Source: CADEDV01 sp036383515
GTDB taxonomy: Bacteria > Bacteroidota > Bacteroidia > Chitinophagales > Chitinophagaceae
Assembly (NCBI GenBank): GCA_036383515.1
Contig: DASVOE010000113.1
Location: 1-64,000 of the forward strand
Direction of reading: 5' to 3'
Length of the DNA: 64,000 nt
The notes under the pieces are model-generated. The model searched no databases. It had not been told where the DNA came from and saw only the letters and a list, made by a program, of their open reading frames with translations. Made by a program: the position numbers and the translations under genes. Positions 9,457 to 18,695 of the stretch are shown here, piece by piece. Each line of letters opens with the position of its first letter. The stretch's first letter is position 1.

Positions 9457-10569
9457 TTATTCAAAACTGTTTAACGTACGGAATCCTGATTGTTGCAGTA
9501 ATACTTCTTTCCTAAAATATGCTGTATCTGCGTCAACCATTTCCCCTACCAGTTCCTGTAAGGTATGCCGTGGCGACCATCCCAATTGTTTTTTTGCTTT
9601 GGAAGCATCTCCCAACAAAAGATCTACTTCAGTTGGGCGATAATATCTTTTATCCACTTCAACCACCACATCTCCCGCATTCAAAACAATATCAGGATTG
9701 TTGACTTTAGTAACAATTGCTTTTTCCGAATCCTCCTTGCCCTCAAACTCTATTTCGACTCCTGCATGAGTAAAAGCCATTTTTACAAAATCCCTGACGG
9801 AGGTTGTTACTCCTGTTGCAATAACATAATCTTCAGGCTTTGATTGTTGCAACATCAGCCACATGGCTTCTACATAATCTTTTGCATGACCCCAATCTCT
9901 CTGGGCATCAAGATTACCCAGCCATAATTTCTTTTTTAGTCCCAATATGATTTCTGCGACACCCCTTGTTATTTTCCGGGTAACGAATGTTTCGCCGCGC
10001 AGTGGACTTTCATGGTTAAATAAAATGCCATTGCAGGCAAACAGATCATAGGCTTCCCGGTAATTTACCGTGATCCAGTAAGCATATAATTTAGCTACCC
10101 CATAAGGCGATCTTGGATAAAAAGGAGTCGTTTCGTTTTGTGGCACTGCCTGCACCTTACCATACATTTCTGAAGTGGACGCCTGGTAGATCTTCGTTTT
10201 CTTTTCCAGGCCAAGTATGCGTATAGCTTCCAGCAAACGTAATGTACCCACTGCATCTGTATTAGCAACATACTCCGGCTCTTCAAAACTCACATGCACA
10301 TGACTCATCGCACCGAGGTTATATATCTCATCTGGCTGCACCTGCTGCATAATCCTGATGATATTCGTAGAATCCGTGAGATCGCCGTAATGAAGGAAAA
10401 GCTTGACGTTTTTTTCGTGAGGGTCCTGGTACAGATGGTCTATCCGCTGCGTATTGATTAGTGAAGTGCGGCGTTTAATACCATGCACTTCGTATCCTTT
10501 TTTTAATAAAAGATCGCTGAGATAGGCGCCGTCCTGTCCTGTAATTCCTGTAATGAGGGCTTTCTTCAT
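9457..10569 (-). CDS. gmd: GDP-mannose 4,6-dehydratase
   Basis: This 370-residue enzyme performs the first step of GDP-L-fucose synthesis, dehydrating GDP-D-mannose to the 4-keto-6-deoxy intermediate. Visible features are the NADP-binding GITGQDGAYL near residue 8, the RRTS segment near 34, the active-site Thr132 and Glu134 in STSEMYG, and Tyr156-x3-Lys160 in YGVAK. FNHESPLRGETFVTRKI, typical of the family, is present. Its start is 61 bases from the divergent DUF268 gene. A TACTTTG on the minus strand just upstream could be a -7 element. Translation runs into fcl after three bases. Confidence 0.96.
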   Translation of the reverse strand: MKKALITGITGQDGAYLSDLLLKKGYEVHGIKRRTSLINTQRIDHLYQDPHEKNVKLFLHYGDLTDSTNIIRIMQQVQPDEIYNLGAMSHVHVSFEEPEYVANTDAVGTLRLLEAIRILGLEKKTKIYQASTSEMYGKVQAVPQNETTPFYPRSPYGVAKLYAYWITVNYREAYDLFACNGILFNHESPLRGETFVTRKITRGVAEIILGLKKKLWLGNLDAQRDWGHAKDYVEAMWLMLQQSKPEDYVIATGVTTSVRDFVKMAFTHAGVEIEFEGKEDSEKAIVTKVNNPDIVLNAGDVVVEVDKRYYRPTEVDLLLGDASKAKKQLGWSPRHTLQELVGEMVDADTAYFRKEVLLQQSGFRTLNSFE

Positions 10570-10630
10570 TCGTTACCGTATTTTCGCAAAGTAACGGCTT
10601 TTTGCAGCATTGAAATAACAGGCAACCCAG

Positions 10631-11380
10631 ATGTATTTAAAAGATTATGCGATCCGGACAGGCAAGAATATCCTGGTCCGTTTTCCCAAGAGAGTTATTC
10701 GATTCTTCCAATTTTGGGGCGAATTCATACAATTCAGAAAACTGAATGAACACCGTAGTAGAGTTTATTGGAAAGATATCTATCCCTGTTTGAATGACAG
10801 GATACAAAAAACTCCCTTCGATCATCATTACACATATCATCCTGCATGGGCTGCAAGGATATTGGCACAAACAAAGCCTGAGCTACATGTGGATATATCC
10901 TCCATCCTGAGCTTTGGAGCAATAGTTTCTGCATTTGTCCCTGTTAAATTCTATGATTACCGGCCTGCCGATCTTCAGCTTTCTAACTATGAATCTGATT
11001 TTGCCGATCTCAAGAATTTACCTTTTGCGGATAATTTAATTTCCTCCCTTTCCTGTATGCATACAGTAGAGCATATCGGGCTGGGGCGTTATGGTGATGC
11101 GTTGGATACAGAAGGAGATATAAAGGCGATCAATGAATTGAAACGGGTATTAAAGCCAGGAGGTGATCTTCTTTTTGTAACACCGGTGGGAAAGCAAAAA
11201 ATCGAATTCAATGCGCATCGTATTTACAGCTATGAGCAGATCATTGAATATTTTTCACCATTAACCCTAAAAGAATTTTCTTTGATCCCCGATGCAGGCG
11301 GGTTGATCGAAAATGCAGATCCTGCACTTATAAAAGAACAATCTTATAGCTGCGGATGCTTTTGGTTTAAAAAAAAATAA
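10631..11380 (+). CDS. DUF268-family methyltransferase-like protein
   Basis: This 249-residue protein has the DUF268 signature: LSCMHTVEHIGLGRYGDALD followed by KAINELKRVLKPGGDLLFVTPVG, with HRIYSYEQI afterwards. The family has a degenerate SAM-methyltransferase fold and usually sits in polysaccharide loci; its biochemical activity is not established. The glycine-rich motif I is weak here (SSILSFGAIVSAF), so catalysis as a methyltransferase is uncertain. It starts a run of four methyltransferase-type genes on the plus strand, and the next gene follows after a single base. Confidence 0.8.
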   Translation: MYLKDYAIRTGKNILVRFPKRVIRFFQFWGEFIQFRKLNEHRSRVYWKDIYPCLNDRIQKTPFDHHYTYHPAWAARILAQTKPELHVDISSILSFGAIVSAFVPVKFYDYRPADLQLSNYESDFADLKNLPFADNLISSLSCMHTVEHIGLGRYGDALDTEGDIKAINELKRVLKPGGDLLFVTPVGKQKIEFNAHRIYSYEQIIEYFSPLTLKEFSLIPDAGGLIENADPALIKEQSYSCGCFWFKKK

Positions 11381-11381
11381 A

Positions 11382-12098
11382 ATGTTTAAACTTTTTTTAA
11401 AAAAGAAAAATGAAGTTGATAAAAATTCGGCGATAATTTCATTTTACCAAAAATGGGTGAAACCCGGAGGGTTGGTTTTTGATATAGGAGCAAATGTCGG
11501 TAATAGGATCGATTTGTTTTTAGAACTAGGCGCAAAAGTAGTTGCCGTAGAACCGCAACAAGCATGTGTTGAAATTCTGCAAAAGAAATATGGCGATAAG
11601 ATTAATATCGAAAATATAGGCCTTTCACATTCTGAAGGAGAATTGGAATTTCATATTGCTGACGAATCAACCATCTCTTCTTTTTCTGAAGAATTTATCT
11701 CTAAAACGGGTGCCAATCGTTTTAGAAGAAACAAATGGAAAAAAACTATCAAAGTTCATGTTTCTACATTAGACAAGTTGATTGAAAAGTATGGCGTTCC
11801 GGATTTTTGCAAGATTGACGTAGAAGGATTTGAACTGGAAGTGTTGAAGGGTTTAAATAGAAAGGTTCCGGCACTATCATTCGAATATTGTGTACCGGAA
11901 TTAGCCGATAAACTTTATAAATGCCTGCAACAATTAAACATTATGGATCCGTCAGCATCTTATAATTACAGTATTGGGGAATCATTTGTATTGGCTTCAA
12001 ACAAATGGCATTCTTATCCGGATTTTTTGTCACTTGTAAAAGAAAAAGCATTCCATAAAACACTTTTCGGAGATATTTATATCCAATTCAGCAAATAA
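11382..12098 (+). CDS. FkbM-family methyltransferase
   Basis: This 238-residue protein has the SAM motif I in LVFDIGANVGNRIDLFLELG, an acidic VVAVEPQ strand, and DFCKIDVEGFELEVLKGL, which is the hallmark region of FkbM O-methyltransferases. The family methylates hydroxyls of polyketides, sugars or glycolipids. The N-terminus is short and lysine-rich, with no signal or membrane helix. One base separates it from each neighbour, so it is almost certainly cotranscribed with the DUF268 gene and the next methyltransferase. The likely substrate is a sugar of the polysaccharide; the position methylated is unknown. Confidence 0.85.
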   Translation: MFKLFLKKKNEVDKNSAIISFYQKWVKPGGLVFDIGANVGNRIDLFLELGAKVVAVEPQQACVEILQKKYGDKINIENIGLSHSEGELEFHIADESTISSFSEEFISKTGANRFRRNKWKKTIKVHVSTLDKLIEKYGVPDFCKIDVEGFELEVLKGLNRKVPALSFEYCVPELADKLYKCLQQLNIMDPSASYNYSIGESFVLASNKWHSYPDFLSLVKEKAFHKTLFGDIYIQFSK

Positions 12099-12099
12099 T

Positions 12100-12798
12100 A
12101 TGTTTACAGCAGGCACGACCAACGAATCAGCAAGAGTAAAGTGGATCGAACAAACGCTAAAAAAAATTCCAGGGGGCCTGACAATACTTGATGCAGGTGC
12201 CGGAGAATCACAGTTCAAAAAATTTTGCAGTCACTTAAAATACATCGCCCAGGATTTTGGTCAATATGATGGTAGTGGCAATATAGGTTTGCAGGAAGGC
12301 AACTGGGATAATACAAAACTTGATATTGTATCAGACATTGTGTCCATCCCGTTACCCGATGCTTCGGTAGATGCGATCATGTGTACAGAAGTATTTGAAC
12401 ATATTCCTGATCCGTTGGCAGCATTGAAAGCGTTTACCCGGCTGCTAAAGCCGGGGGGATATTTACTACTTACAGCACCTTTTGCCAGTCTCACCCATTT
12501 TGCACCGTATCATTTTGCGTCAGGTTTCAGCCGCTTTTTTTATGAAAAGCATTTACCGGATAATGGTTTTATCATTGAAGAACTGAAATTGAATGGTAAT
12601 TATTTCGAATATATCGCACAGGAGAACCGGCGAATCAAACAAATAGCTGCAAAATATGCAGGAAGAAAAATAAATTTAATAGAAAAGATTATTATCCACT
12701 TAAATATTTACCTGTTACAAAGATTGTCCGATAGAGATAATGGATCAGACGAATTACTTTGCTACGGTATCCAGGTATTTGCAAAAAAGAAAAATTAA
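12100..12798 (+). CDS. Class I SAM-dependent methyltransferase
   Basis: This 232-residue protein has a clear Methyltransf_11-type core: motif I TILDAGAGES near residue 28, DIVSIPLPDASVDAIMCTEVFEHIPDP (motif IV region) and LLKPGGYLLLTAPF (post-III). The C-terminal 60 residues are basic and amphipathic and may touch the membrane or the substrate lipid. The start follows one base after the FkbM gene. It is probably another polysaccharide-modifying methyltransferase; the substrate cannot be told from sequence. Confidence 0.82.
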   Translation: MFTAGTTNESARVKWIEQTLKKIPGGLTILDAGAGESQFKKFCSHLKYIAQDFGQYDGSGNIGLQEGNWDNTKLDIVSDIVSIPLPDASVDAIMCTEVFEHIPDPLAALKAFTRLLKPGGYLLLTAPFASLTHFAPYHFASGFSRFFYEKHLPDNGFIIEELKLNGNYFEYIAQENRRIKQIAAKYAGRKINLIEKIIIHLNIYLLQRLSDRDNGSDELLCYGIQVFAKKKN

Positions 12799-12829
12799 AC
12801 CCTGTCCCGGTATTTAAACCCCCAATAAA

Positions 12830-13798
12830 ATGTCTGACTTACATAATAAAGAGGTTGCTATTGAATTTTATGAGCATCGTTATGAAGAAGGCTATATGGA
12901 AGAATGGGACGATTTGAAGAAAAATAAAGTAAGAGAGGTGTTAAAAAGCATCGGGCTGCCACAAAAAGGAAAAGCGCTTGATTTTGGCTGTGGCAATGGA
13001 GTATTTACGAATATTATGAAAAACATCCTTCCTGAGTGGGAAGTATATGGTGTAGAGATAAGTAAAATAGCTATTCAGAATGCCAGTAATAAATTCCCTG
13101 GTTGTCATTTCTTTATTGCTGATGAAACAAAAAACCATGAACATCAGTTCGATTTCTTATTTAGTCATCATGTAATCGAACATGTACAGGATGTGGATGA
13201 AACATTTACCTTCATCAATAACTATTTGAAACCGTCCTCTTCACAATTGCATATCCTACCATGCGGTAATGCCGGTAGTTTTGAGTATGAAATATGCAGG
13301 CTTAAAAAAAATGGGATCGAAAAAGAAAAAGGCAATCGTTTCTTTTTTGAAGAACCGGGACATTTGCAAAGACTTACTACCACTGAATTTTCACATTATG
13401 AGTCTAAAATTGGTTTTACCCTGCAAAAAGAGTTTTATTCCAACCAGTATGATGGAGCTATTGATTGGATCACCAAAAGTTCGCCGAGATTTGTAAAGCG
13501 ACTGACATCCACCGATGATGCCGTTGACGACTCCTCTTTTCACAAACTTCTCCTGTTGCGAAAAAAGTTATTACCGATGACATACAGACAATTCGCTTAT
13601 TCAAAATACTGGGAAATAAAATCAAAATGGAATAAAAAATTAAAAGACTACCTGGCTCTTTCAATGCTATATATTCCGGCAATGTTGGCGAAACTTTTTT
13701 ATTATTCGGTACAGCAAAAAGCGGTCAATGAATGGGCTGTCCGTAAATCCGATAAAAACGGGAGTGAAATGTTTCTCTTCTTTACAAGAAAACCCTGA
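12830..13798 (+). CDS. Class I SAM-dependent methyltransferase
   Basis: This 322-residue protein has a class I methyltransferase domain in the first 180 residues: GKALDFGCGNGVFTNIM as motif I, VYGVEISKIAI with an acidic residue at the end of beta 2, and DFLFSHHVIEHVQDVDE as the motif IV region. The remaining C-terminal part is helix-rich, includes a hydrophobic stretch (LSMLYIPAMLAKLFYYSV) and ends with FLFFTRKP. The extension is unusual for a plain methyltransferase and suggests membrane association. It ends one base before the fucosyltransferase start. Confidence 0.8.
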   Translation: MSDLHNKEVAIEFYEHRYEEGYMEEWDDLKKNKVREVLKSIGLPQKGKALDFGCGNGVFTNIMKNILPEWEVYGVEISKIAIQNASNKFPGCHFFIADETKNHEHQFDFLFSHHVIEHVQDVDETFTFINNYLKPSSSQLHILPCGNAGSFEYEICRLKKNGIEKEKGNRFFFEEPGHLQRLTTTEFSHYESKIGFTLQKEFYSNQYDGAIDWITKSSPRFVKRLTSTDDAVDDSSFHKLLLLRKKLLPMTYRQFAYSKYWEIKSKWNKKLKDYLALSMLYIPAMLAKLFYYSVQQKAVNEWAVRKSDKNGSEMFLFFTRKP

Positions 13799-13799
13799 T

Positions 13800-14681
13800 A
13801 TGATCATTGTGCAACTTACAGGTGGCTTGGGTAATCAGCTATTTCAATATGCTGCTGCGAAATCTTTATCGCTCCATCATAATGTGTCACTGCAACTTGA
13901 TATAACTTCCTTCTACCGGGATAAACTACCCGACCTTGAAGTACCCCGGGATTTTGAGCTATACCAGTTTGAAGGTATCAGAGAAAAAATTATATCACTG
14001 AATGAAATCGGGTCTGTCATTGATCTTAAAAACGAGAAATCTTTTTTTCAAAAAATACGGCCACGATATAAAAGAAACATCTACACGGAACCTTTTTATC
14101 ACTTTGATAAGAATTTTTTTAATAGCAATAAAAACGTCTTATTAAAAGGAGGATGGCAAAGTGAAAAATATTTTGATCCTTACAAAGACCTGATCCGGCA
14201 AAGACTGCAATTAAAAGAAACAGTTATTACCCAGGTAATCGAGAAAGGCAGATCATTGACCGAAAAACAAACTGTAGGGGTTCATATCAGAAGAGGAGAT
14301 TATTTACGAAAGAAGATCATTTTTGAGTGGCATGGTGTCATGAGTAAAGAATATTATTTGAAAGGCTTTGAACTGTTAAGCAAGCGTATTCCAGGCTTTT
14401 CGGTTTTATATTTTACTGACGATCCGGATTGGGTGCAAAAAGAACTGCTACCTATTATGAACGGAGAAATTGTTTCAAAAGAAACATCTCAAACCCATTT
14501 TGAAGATTTTTATCTTCTTTCGAAGTGCCGGCATACTATCATCGCAAATAGTAGTTTCAGTTGGTGGGCGGCCTGGCTTAATAATAATCCGGATAAAATA
14601 ATAATTGCACCTAAAAAATGGTTTGACAAGGGGCCAAAAGATACTAAAGATATTATTCCTTTAAACTGGTTTCAAATCTGA
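13800..14681 (+). CDS. GT11 alpha-1,2-fucosyltransferase
   Basis: This 293-residue enzyme carries the GT11 signature: MIIVQLTGGLGNQLFQYA at the N-terminus, GVHIRRGDY at about residues 160-168 (the conserved HxRRGDY GDP-fucose-binding loop), FTDDPDWV, and NSSFSWWAAWL near the C-terminus. I start it at ATG 13800, one base after the previous stop, because the family begins exactly with this strand; an upstream in-frame ATG would overlap the methyltransferase gene. It transfers fucose from GDP-L-fucose, most often to a beta-galactoside. With gmd and fcl nearby, the locus encodes both supply and use of GDP-fucose. Confidence 0.92.
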   Translation: MIIVQLTGGLGNQLFQYAAAKSLSLHHNVSLQLDITSFYRDKLPDLEVPRDFELYQFEGIREKIISLNEIGSVIDLKNEKSFFQKIRPRYKRNIYTEPFYHFDKNFFNSNKNVLLKGGWQSEKYFDPYKDLIRQRLQLKETVITQVIEKGRSLTEKQTVGVHIRRGDYLRKKIIFEWHGVMSKEYYLKGFELLSKRIPGFSVLYFTDDPDWVQKELLPIMNGEIVSKETSQTHFEDFYLLSKCRHTIIANSSFSWWAAWLNNNPDKIIIAPKKWFDKGPKDTKDIIPLNWFQI

Positions 14682-14691
14682 TCTTTTACAA

Positions 14692-17586
14692 ATGCTTGTT
14701 TATGTAATTAAATATCCTGGTATTATCAAAAAGGTCTTCACCTGTCTCGTAATAAGTCTTTTTGTCTATACAGGTATACAGGCGCAGGAATTTGGCCATA
14801 TCCATTATGATATAAAAGACGGTTTACCAAGCAATACTATTTATGATATTACGCAAGATAAAAGTGGTTTTATATGGTTCGCCACTGAAAACGGGTTAAC
14901 TAAGTTTGATGGTCTCCATTTTAAAACTTTCACTACCCGGGATGGGTTACCAGATAATGCCATATTAAAGGTGCATGGAGACGAAAAGGGCAGAGTTTAT
15001 TTTATACCTTTTACACATACACCCTATTTTTATTATAATGATAGCATCTATAAACTAAAGGTAGCTGCCCGTCAGCAAGCCGATCTTACTAACACCTCGT
15101 ATTTTTTTAATAATGGAGATCAGGTTGTACTAGTTGCAGCATCCGATAGCTATTTACTTAATAGTAAAGATTCACTAGTTTCTTTAAATGAAGTGTATAA
15201 AAACATCCCTGAAAAAAACTTAGTACTAGCCGTAACAAATGATTTAATAATCACATTTGTCGATAACAAATTTTTTTATATAAAAAATGATGGCTCAATC
15301 AACTCGAAAAATAAATACGAAAACAAAAAAATACTAAGATATTTCAATTTTGAAGGTCATCTAATTACTTTAGAAACGACATCCCTTACCCCCCTATCAA
15401 AATCCGGGAATTTGTCCGATAAACTTTTTTATGCAAACGAAGGTGATTCTGTTTATTTTTTTAACCCATTATCAGGCAGGTTTCTTTACAAAATCAGAAT
15501 TAAAAAATTCAGTAATGCCTTTATTGATAATGAGAACAGTTTATGGATTACTACATTAGGGAATGGCGTTTACAGATTCCCCTCGTTTGAATATAAATAT
15601 CTGAACGTTGCAAAATTTGATGAAATATTCTCAATTACCCGTTTTAATAATAATTTAATACTCGGTGGCGATTTTAGTAAAACACTCAGGATACCGCTTA
15701 CGGGACCCGTCAACACCTATACCTTGTTTGATTATTCAGCCTATATATACGGCTCACAAAATACTACAACACAATTTTCCAAAAGAAACCGGATATACAA
15801 GTTACTCAATAACAAAGAATCTATTTATATCGGCACAGATGCTTTTCTCCTTAAGCAATCCAAATCATCTAAACCTTTGTTTAAAAACGCTTATCCAATA
15901 AAAGATATTGATACAATAAATAATAAGTTATTAGTTTGTACAGGCATCAATGTTTTGCTACTTAATGCTTCAGACTTGTCTGTAATCGATACCCTGTTAA
16001 ACCAACGTTCTACGAGCGGGGTTTTTTATAATAATGATTTTTATGTAGGAACTTTAGGCGGTCTTGTTAAGATAAATTCAGCTGACAAGTCTGTACAATC
16101 ATTGAACTTTTTGCATCCGGCACTAAAAAGAAGAATCATTTCCATTCAAAGAGGGATAAATAAGGATTTATGGATAGCCACAAGCGGAGCTGGTCTTGTT
16201 CACTTTATAAACGGAAAAATTAAAAACGTTTTTACTACAGCATCGGGAATAACAAGTGACATATGTACCAGTCTGTATATTGACAGTACAGATATTTGGT
16301 TAGGTACTAATGAGGGATTAAACAGGATTATTACCAATTCTGATTCAACCCGAATTATCACGTTTACTACTGCCAATGGATTAAACTCTGATTTTGTTAG
16401 CTCCCTTTTTGTGCATGAAAAAATGGTGTATGTAGGCTCTCCCAATGGATTAACCTATTTTAATAAAGACGCCACTGAAAACAAATCCATTTGCGTGCTT
16501 CATATTACCCAGGTTTCACAAGGAAGCAAACAACTGGGAACCGATAGCCTGTATACTTTCCCACACAATGCGCTAAACATTAAAATAGATTTCACTGCCA
16601 TTTCATTTAAATCAGCTGGTGATAACCGATATTTTTATAGGCTGGAAGGATTAGACACCGCGTGGAATACAACCAGGAACACGTTTATTGCTTATGCCAC
16701 GCTGCCGCCAGGGAATTATCGTTTGAAAATAAAGGCTATTAATAAATTTGGTGTAGAAAGCAAAACCAAAGAAATGGTAATAATCATCATACCGCCGTGG
16801 TGGCAAACCTGGTTATTCAGGCTTGGTACCATATTGCTGGTAGCCGCATTAATCTATTTTATTTATCGAAAGAATATTCATTCTATCAGGAAAAGAGAAG
16901 AAAACAAACGGGTTATCGAAGCAAAATTTGCGGCACTTGAACAACAGGCATTACAGGCTCAAATGAATCCTCATTTTATTTTTAACTGCTTAAATTCTAT
17001 ACAATCTTTTATCATTGATCTTGACGTGGAAGGCGCCAATAAATACCTGAGTATTTTTGCCAGTATGATAAGGCAGACGCTGGAAAACTCTTCCCATCTC
17101 CTGGTTCCATTTTCGAATGAGCTCAAATATCTTGATACGTATTTGCAGCTGGAAAAATTACGTTTTAAAGATAAATTCAATTATTTTATTGAAATTGATG
17201 AAGAAATAGACCAGCAGAACACCTTAATACCTGGCATGTTATTACAGCCTTACATTGAAAATTCACTGAGGCATGGGATACAACACCGGAAAGATAATAA
17301 GGGCCTGATTTCACTGCAGTTTAGAAGCGGCAATCATAAAAGCCTCCTATGTACAATAAAAGACAACGGGGTTGGAAGAAGGAAATCCGGGGAAATGAAG
17401 TCTGTGCAACATATAGAATATCAATCGAGGGGTACTTTTATAAATGAAAAAAGAATTATGGCCATCAATAATCTATTCAATACTAATATCAGTGTACTAA
17501 CTGACGATATATTAAATACGGATGGTTCCGTTGAGGGAACACTGGTTAAATTATTTATCCCTTTTTTTCCAAAAACTATTTCATGA
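14692..17586 (+). CDS. Propeller-sensor histidine kinase (LytS type)
   Basis: This 964-residue sensor kinase has a signal peptide ending near AQEFGHIHYD. About 600 residues of two-component regulator propeller repeats follow (for example GLPSNTIYDITQDKSGFIWFAT and GLNSDFVSSLF), then a Y_Y_Y-type domain around 620-700 and one membrane helix after WWQTWLFR. The cytoplasmic kinase is of the His_kinase/LytS family with QAQMNPHFIFNCLNSIQ (His761 the phosphoacceptor) and a LQPYIENSLRHGI N-box. The catalytic DNGVG motif is present. The next gene, a LytTR regulator, overlaps by 4 bases and is its partner. It begins 10 bases after the fucosyltransferase, so it may sense or control the polysaccharide locus. 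Confidence 0.92.
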   Translation: MLVYVIKYPGIIKKVFTCLVISLFVYTGIQAQEFGHIHYDIKDGLPSNTIYDITQDKSGFIWFATENGLTKFDGLHFKTFTTRDGLPDNAILKVHGDEKGRVYFIPFTHTPYFYYNDSIYKLKVAARQQADLTNTSYFFNNGDQVVLVAASDSYLLNSKDSLVSLNEVYKNIPEKNLVLAVTNDLIITFVDNKFFYIKNDGSINSKNKYENKKILRYFNFEGHLITLETTSLTPLSKSGNLSDKLFYANEGDSVYFFNPLSGRFLYKIRIKKFSNAFIDNENSLWITTLGNGVYRFPSFEYKYLNVAKFDEIFSITRFNNNLILGGDFSKTLRIPLTGPVNTYTLFDYSAYIYGSQNTTTQFSKRNRIYKLLNNKESIYIGTDAFLLKQSKSSKPLFKNAYPIKDIDTINNKLLVCTGINVLLLNASDLSVIDTLLNQRSTSGVFYNNDFYVGTLGGLVKINSADKSVQSLNFLHPALKRRIISIQRGINKDLWIATSGAGLVHFINGKIKNVFTTASGITSDICTSLYIDSTDIWLGTNEGLNRIITNSDSTRIITFTTANGLNSDFVSSLFVHEKMVYVGSPNGLTYFNKDATENKSICVLHITQVSQGSKQLGTDSLYTFPHNALNIKIDFTAISFKSAGDNRYFYRLEGLDTAWNTTRNTFIAYATLPPGNYRLKIKAINKFGVESKTKEMVIIIIPPWWQTWLFRLGTILLVAALIYFIYRKNIHSIRKREENKRVIEAKFAALEQQALQAQMNPHFIFNCLNSIQSFIIDLDVEGANKYLSIFASMIRQTLENSSHLLVPFSNELKYLDTYLQLEKLRFKDKFNYFIEIDEEIDQQNTLIPGMLLQPYIENSLRHGIQHRKDNKGLISLQFRSGNHKSLLCTIKDNGVGRRKSGEMKSVQHIEYQSRGTFINEKRIMAINNLFNTNISVLTDDILNTDGSVEGTLVKLFIPFFPKTIS

Positions 17587-18320
17587 TAAACGCTCTCATT
17601 ATAGACGATGAGCCCCGGAATATTGATGTCCTTAATAAGCTGGTCAGTGATTTTTGTGAAGGCATTTTGATCACCGGGATAGCTTTATCGGTTGATGAAG
17701 CTATCCGACTCATCAGGGAAAAAAAACCCGACCTCGTTTTTTTAGATATTGAAATGCCTGGTAAAAATGCATTTGATCTTATTGATCTGTTATCACCGGT
17801 ATCTTTTGAGATCATTTTTGTAACGGCTTTTGAGCAGTATGCGATCAAAGCTTTCCGGTATAGTGCCATAGATTATATTCTGAAGCCTGTTAACATCAAA
17901 GAATTACGGGAAGCACTGGAAAGGGCCCGCCAGCGCCTGCAAGAAAAAAGCATCAACAACAGGCTTGAAAACTTTTATGCCATCATTAAAAAGAAAGACA
18001 TCAAAATTGCGATCCAACTGAATGACGGATACTGCTTCCACAACTATACTGATATTATTTATTGTTCAGCTGACGGAGCCTATACACATATCTATTTATC
18101 AAATGGGAATAAGATAATATCAAGTAACAGCTTGAAACATTTTACCGAGTTATTGCCTGAAGAAATATTTTGTCGCATTCATAATTCGCATCTTATTAAT
18201 CTTGATTATGCTGTAAAATATTCTGGCAACAGATCAGGTATCATAGAAATGTCAAACGGTTTGATCCTTGAAGTTTCGCAAAGAAAAAAAGATGAATTGC
18301 TGAATAGATTTAAAAAATAA
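17583..18320 (+). CDS. LytTR-family response regulator
   Basis: This 245-residue protein has an N-terminal receiver domain, with the acidic pair Asp8-Asp9, phosphoacceptor Asp55 in LVFLDIEMPG and Lys in DYILKPVN. Its C-terminal LytTR DNA-binding domain runs over about 140-240 and includes ADGAYTHIYLSNG and FCRIHNSHLINLDYA. It is translationally coupled to the kinase through an ATGA overlap. LytTR regulators bind short direct repeats upstream of exported-protein or polysaccharide genes; the targets here are not evident. The domain set and length are typical. Confidence 0.93.
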   Translation: MINALIIDDEPRNIDVLNKLVSDFCEGILITGIALSVDEAIRLIREKKPDLVFLDIEMPGKNAFDLIDLLSPVSFEIIFVTAFEQYAIKAFRYSAIDYILKPVNIKELREALERARQRLQEKSINNRLENFYAIIKKKDIKIAIQLNDGYCFHNYTDIIYCSADGAYTHIYLSNGNKIISSNSLKHFTELLPEEIFCRIHNSHLINLDYAVKYSGNRSGIIEMSNGLILEVSQRKKDELLNRFKK

Positions 18321-18695
18321 GGAAAGAGGATACGGAAAATTAGATAGCATTATTAAAATTAGCAACTCAGTTATAGGTGTTTACTACTCACTTATATCCA
18401 AAATCTTCTCAGATATAAAAAATATCTATGCAAAATAGATTTTACATTTCTTTGGGGCTAATTTCGTGTTCAATTTTGAATTTTGAGCAGGGTTCTATTC
18501 TTGAACCATTAATCATTAACCTTGATAATAACGAGCCAATTGCAATTTGGCAAAATCCAACTTGCTCCCTGAATTAAAATTTCCTGGATAAATTTCTCCA
18601 ATTTTACTTCATAACAATTATTGAGTTCGTTTTGATTAGAAGTAAATCCGGAAGCCATCAAATATTCGCCTTTATTTAAGGAAAATATTAATACA
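18321..18695. other. 375-base AT-rich intergenic region with possible gene remnant
   Basis: No recognised gene is seen here. On the minus strand a frame from ATG 18658 to TAA 18509 encodes 49 residues beginning MASGFTSNQNELNNCYEVKL. The same frame extends upstream to the end of mqnA without a stop. The residue mix is protein-like, but there is no recognised family and no ribosome-binding signal, so it could be a small gene, a decayed gene end or chance. The plus-strand part (18321-18500) shows nothing identifiable. Confidence 0.3.
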
